NCBI RefSeq assembly: GCF_001027285.1
Contig: NZ_CP011509.1
Coordinates: 5,030,501 to 5,094,500, forward strand
DNA: 64,000 bases
Direction of reading: 5' to 3'
Source: Archangium gephyra
GTDB taxonomy: Bacteria > Myxococcota > Myxococcia > Myxococcales > Myxococcaceae
The first letter of the stretch is position 1. Every line of letters starts with the position of its first letter. The translations under genes and the position numbers were made by a program. Of the stretch, positions 62,087 to 64,000 are shown piece after piece. The notes under the pieces were generated by a model that was not told where the DNA came from, did no database searches, and saw only the letters and a program-made list of their open reading frames with translations.

Positions 62087-64000
62087 TCAGGCCGGGTGGT
62101 AGGGCATCTCCAGCGTGAAGGTGGCCCCGTGCCCCGGACCCTCGCTGTGGACGGTGAGGACGCCTCCCATCTCCTGGGCCGCCAGCGCACTCGAGTGCAG
62201 TCCGAACCCGTGTCCCTCCTCACGGGTGGTGAAGCCATACTGGAAGATGCGCGTGAGCATCTCCGGCGCGATGCCCATGCCATTGTCGTGAATCGAGATC
62301 CGGACGTGGTCGCTGGGGGTGTGCTCCAGCTTGACGATGAGGCGCCGCTCGTTCACGGGCACCCCGTCCATGGCGTACTTGGCATTGCTGACCAGGTTGA
62401 CCAGGATCATCAGCGTCTTGTGCTTGTCGGTGAGGACCGGAGGAATCTCGGCCAGCTGCCGTTCCACCGTCACCTGGTGGCGGGTGAGTCCAGCCGCGTT
62501 GATGCGCAGCGCGTCCTCCACCAGTCCGGCCAGGTGCACGGGCTCCTGCAGCCGGGGAGTGCGCGCGTAGTTCTGCTGCACCTTGACGATGTCGCCCACG
62601 TGCTCGGTGTAGCGGCCGACGTCCTCCAGCAGGGTGACGATCTGCTTGCGCTCGTCGAGCAGGTTCTGCCCCAGCTTGCTCATGAAGGGCATCAGGTTGC
62701 GGCCGCGTGCGTCCTGGGTGAGGAAGGTGCCGAGCTCGGACTGGTTCTCCTGGAGCATGTCGGCCACGCGGCCCACGTGCTCCAGCCGCATGTCCGTCAT
62801 CCGCTCCCTGGCGAGCTGGGCCGAGGTGTAGACGCTGTTGAGCACGTTGCCCACGTTGTGCAGCACGTTGGTGGCGATCTCCGCCATGCCGGCGCGGCGG
62901 GCCGTCTGCACCAGCTGCAGGTGGACCTCCTTCAGCTCGCGGGTGCGCTCCTCGACACGCTGCTCCAGGCTCTCGTTGACATGGCGCAGCTCCTCCTCAC
63001 GGCGCTGGACATGATCGGCCATGAGCCGGAAGGCGCGAGCCAGTTGCCCCAGCTCGTCTTCACGTGTGGTGTCCAGCTCGACCTTGAAGTCCCCGGCCGC
63101 CACCCGGTCCGTGGCCTGGGTGAAGGAGAGCAGCGGACGGGTGATCTGCTGCCGGAGCACCCAGGACACGACGGCCAGTTCGATGAGCAGCGACAGCACG
63201 CCGAGCAGCAGGACGATGCGCGCGGCCTGGAGGGCGGGGCGGGACACCGCGCTCTCGGGCAGGACGGTGACGAAGTACCAGCCGGGGCCCTTCAGCCGTG
63301 TCACGGCCAGGTACTCACCGGTCCCCGGATGCGTCTGGATGACCTGGCCGGAGGGGCTCGACTTCACCTGCTCGACGATGCTGCGCAGGTGGGCCTGCTG
63401 CTCCTCGGTGGTGCCCCCTTCCTGCTTCAGCCCGGGATGGGCGATGAGCTTGCCGTCATCGCGAAAGACGAGGTTGTAGGACTCGGGGAGGTGGTCGTGG
63501 ATGGTGCGGGCCATCAACTCCTCGATCATGACATCGTGGCTGATCGATGCGACATGGCGGCCATCCATGTCCAGGGGAGTCGTGACCGTGGACATCGCCT
63601 GCAGGGAGACCGGCTCCTCGTAGATGGGGGACCAGGTCGTCTGCCGCTTCGGATTGTTCTCCGGCAGGCTGCCGGGAAAGAAGTCCTGGGTGATGATCGA
63701 CGTGGTGGGATCGCTCTCGTGGATCCAGTTGGGGCGCTCCGGCCAGAACATGACGAGCGACCCCTCGGGCAGCGTGATGAAGGAGTCCGCGAAGCGTGTA
63801 CGAAAGGCGGGCCCGTACTGGAGGAGCACGTCGTACGCGGCCAGGAGCCGGCGGCGCTGCTCCAGGTCGACGGGCACGCCCCGGGGGACGAAGAGACAGG
63901 GCATCCTCGTTCCGTCGAACATCTCGGGACGGTTGCGGATCGCGCCATCGGGCATCAGCGCGAACAGGCTGTCGAAGCGGGCACTCACGTCCTCGTGCTG
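62087..64000 (-). CDS. Sensor histidine kinase with dCache-like domain and HAMP (partial)
   Basis: The frame is open to the right edge, so the N-terminus and the first membrane helix are missing. Visible: a periplasmic Cache-type domain (SLQAMSTVTTPLDMDGRHV, PGWYFVTVLPESA), a membrane helix (ALQAARIVLLLGVLSLLIEL), HAMP (RPLLSFTQATDRVAAGDF), a coiled coil, and a kinase core with the phospho-His in NVLHNVGNVLNSVY and catalytic motifs NLVSNAKYAMDG, DNGMGIAPE and GHGFGLHSSALA. The H-box belongs to the less common LHNVGNVLNS class. No response regulator in view. Its signal is unknown. Confidence 0.9.
   Translation of the reverse strand, partial: QHEDVSARFDSLFALMPDGAIRNRPEMFDGTRMPCLFVPRGVPVDLEQRRRLLAAYDVLLQYGPAFRTRFADSFITLPEGSLVMFWPERPNWIHESDPTTSIITQDFFPGSLPENNPKRQTTWSPIYEEPVSLQAMSTVTTPLDMDGRHVASISHDVMIEELMARTIHDHLPESYNLVFRDDGKLIAHPGLKQEGGTTEEQQAHLRSIVEQVKSSPSGQVIQTHPGTGEYLAVTRLKGPGWYFVTVLPESAVSRPALQAARIVLLLGVLSLLIELAVVSWVLRQQITRPLLSFTQATDRVAAGDFKVELDTTREDELGQLARAFRLMADHVQRREEELRHVNESLEQRVEERTRELKEVHLQLVQTARRAGMAEIATNVLHNVGNVLNSVYTSAQLARERMTDMRLEHVGRVADMLQENQSELGTFLTQDARGRNLMPFMSKLGQNLLDERKQIVTLLEDVGRYTEHVGDIVKVQQNYARTPRLQEPVHLAGLVEDALRINAAGLTRHQVTVERQLAEIPPVLTDKHKTLMILVNLVSNAKYAMDGVPVNERRLIVKLEHTPSDHVRISIHDNGMGIAPEMLTRIFQYGFTTREEGHGFGLHSSALAAQEMGGVLTVHSEGPGHGATFTLEMPYHPA

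Overview
The window is a high-GC chromosomal segment, most likely from a myxobacterium of the Archangium/Cystobacter type. The grounds are base composition, lipoprotein-rich gene content, an OmpA protein with DUF11 and thrombospondin-type-3 repeats, and a MYXO-CTERM-like anchor. The genus is inference; no rRNA or tRNA gene was seen.

Region 1 (1-21.4 kb) is the right part of a nonribosomal peptide gene cluster. On the minus strand a three-module NRPS (C-A-nMT-T, C-A-T, C-A-T) is followed after one base by a second NRPS gene that leaves the window at base 1. Divergent from it is an MFS exporter. A minus-strand operon then encodes two small exported proteins, an M28 peptidase lipoprotein and a MacB/LolD-type ABC system. 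Next come a hydroxymandelate synthase-like gene (+) and an HpgT-like aminotransferase (-), two of the enzymes that make 4-hydroxyphenylglycine. The third NRPS adenylation domain has a pocket code partly like known hydroxyphenylglycine codes.

Region 2 (21.4-25.5 kb) holds housekeeping or signalling genes: a CNNM/CorC membrane protein with no normal start codon, a single-domain response regulator, a metallophosphoesterase and a ceramide glucosyltransferase-like enzyme.

Region 3 (25.6-34.5 kb) is a full phosphate regulon on the minus strand: phoB2-phoR-metallophosphoesterase-sixA-phoB1-pstS-pstC-pstA-pstB-phoU. Three sites made of GTCAC-type heptamers at exact 11-bp spacing (Pho boxes) precede phoB2, phoB1 and pstC.

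Region 4 (34.5-49.9 kb) holds a lipoprotein/TPR pair, a DUF177 protein with a strong terminator, an unassigned pair (membrane-anchored protein plus lytic-transglycosylase-like protein), a DUF1963 protein, a MEDS-domain histidine kinase, an ArsR regulator with a START-cupin fusion and a three-part operator, the very long OmpA-family lipoprotein, another lipoprotein and a secreted zinc phospholipase/nuclease-like protein.

Region 5 (50-64 kb) holds a B12-binding radical SAM enzyme, the Kup potassium transporter, glutaminase, a MarR/aldo-keto reductase divergent pair, an ECF41 sigma factor with its carboxymuconolactone decarboxylase partner and a textbook ECF41 promoter, an ABC permease fused to an M1 aminopeptidase whose ATPase partner has lost its catalytic core, and a sensor histidine kinase cut by the right edge. 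No intergenic gap exceeds 300 bases.
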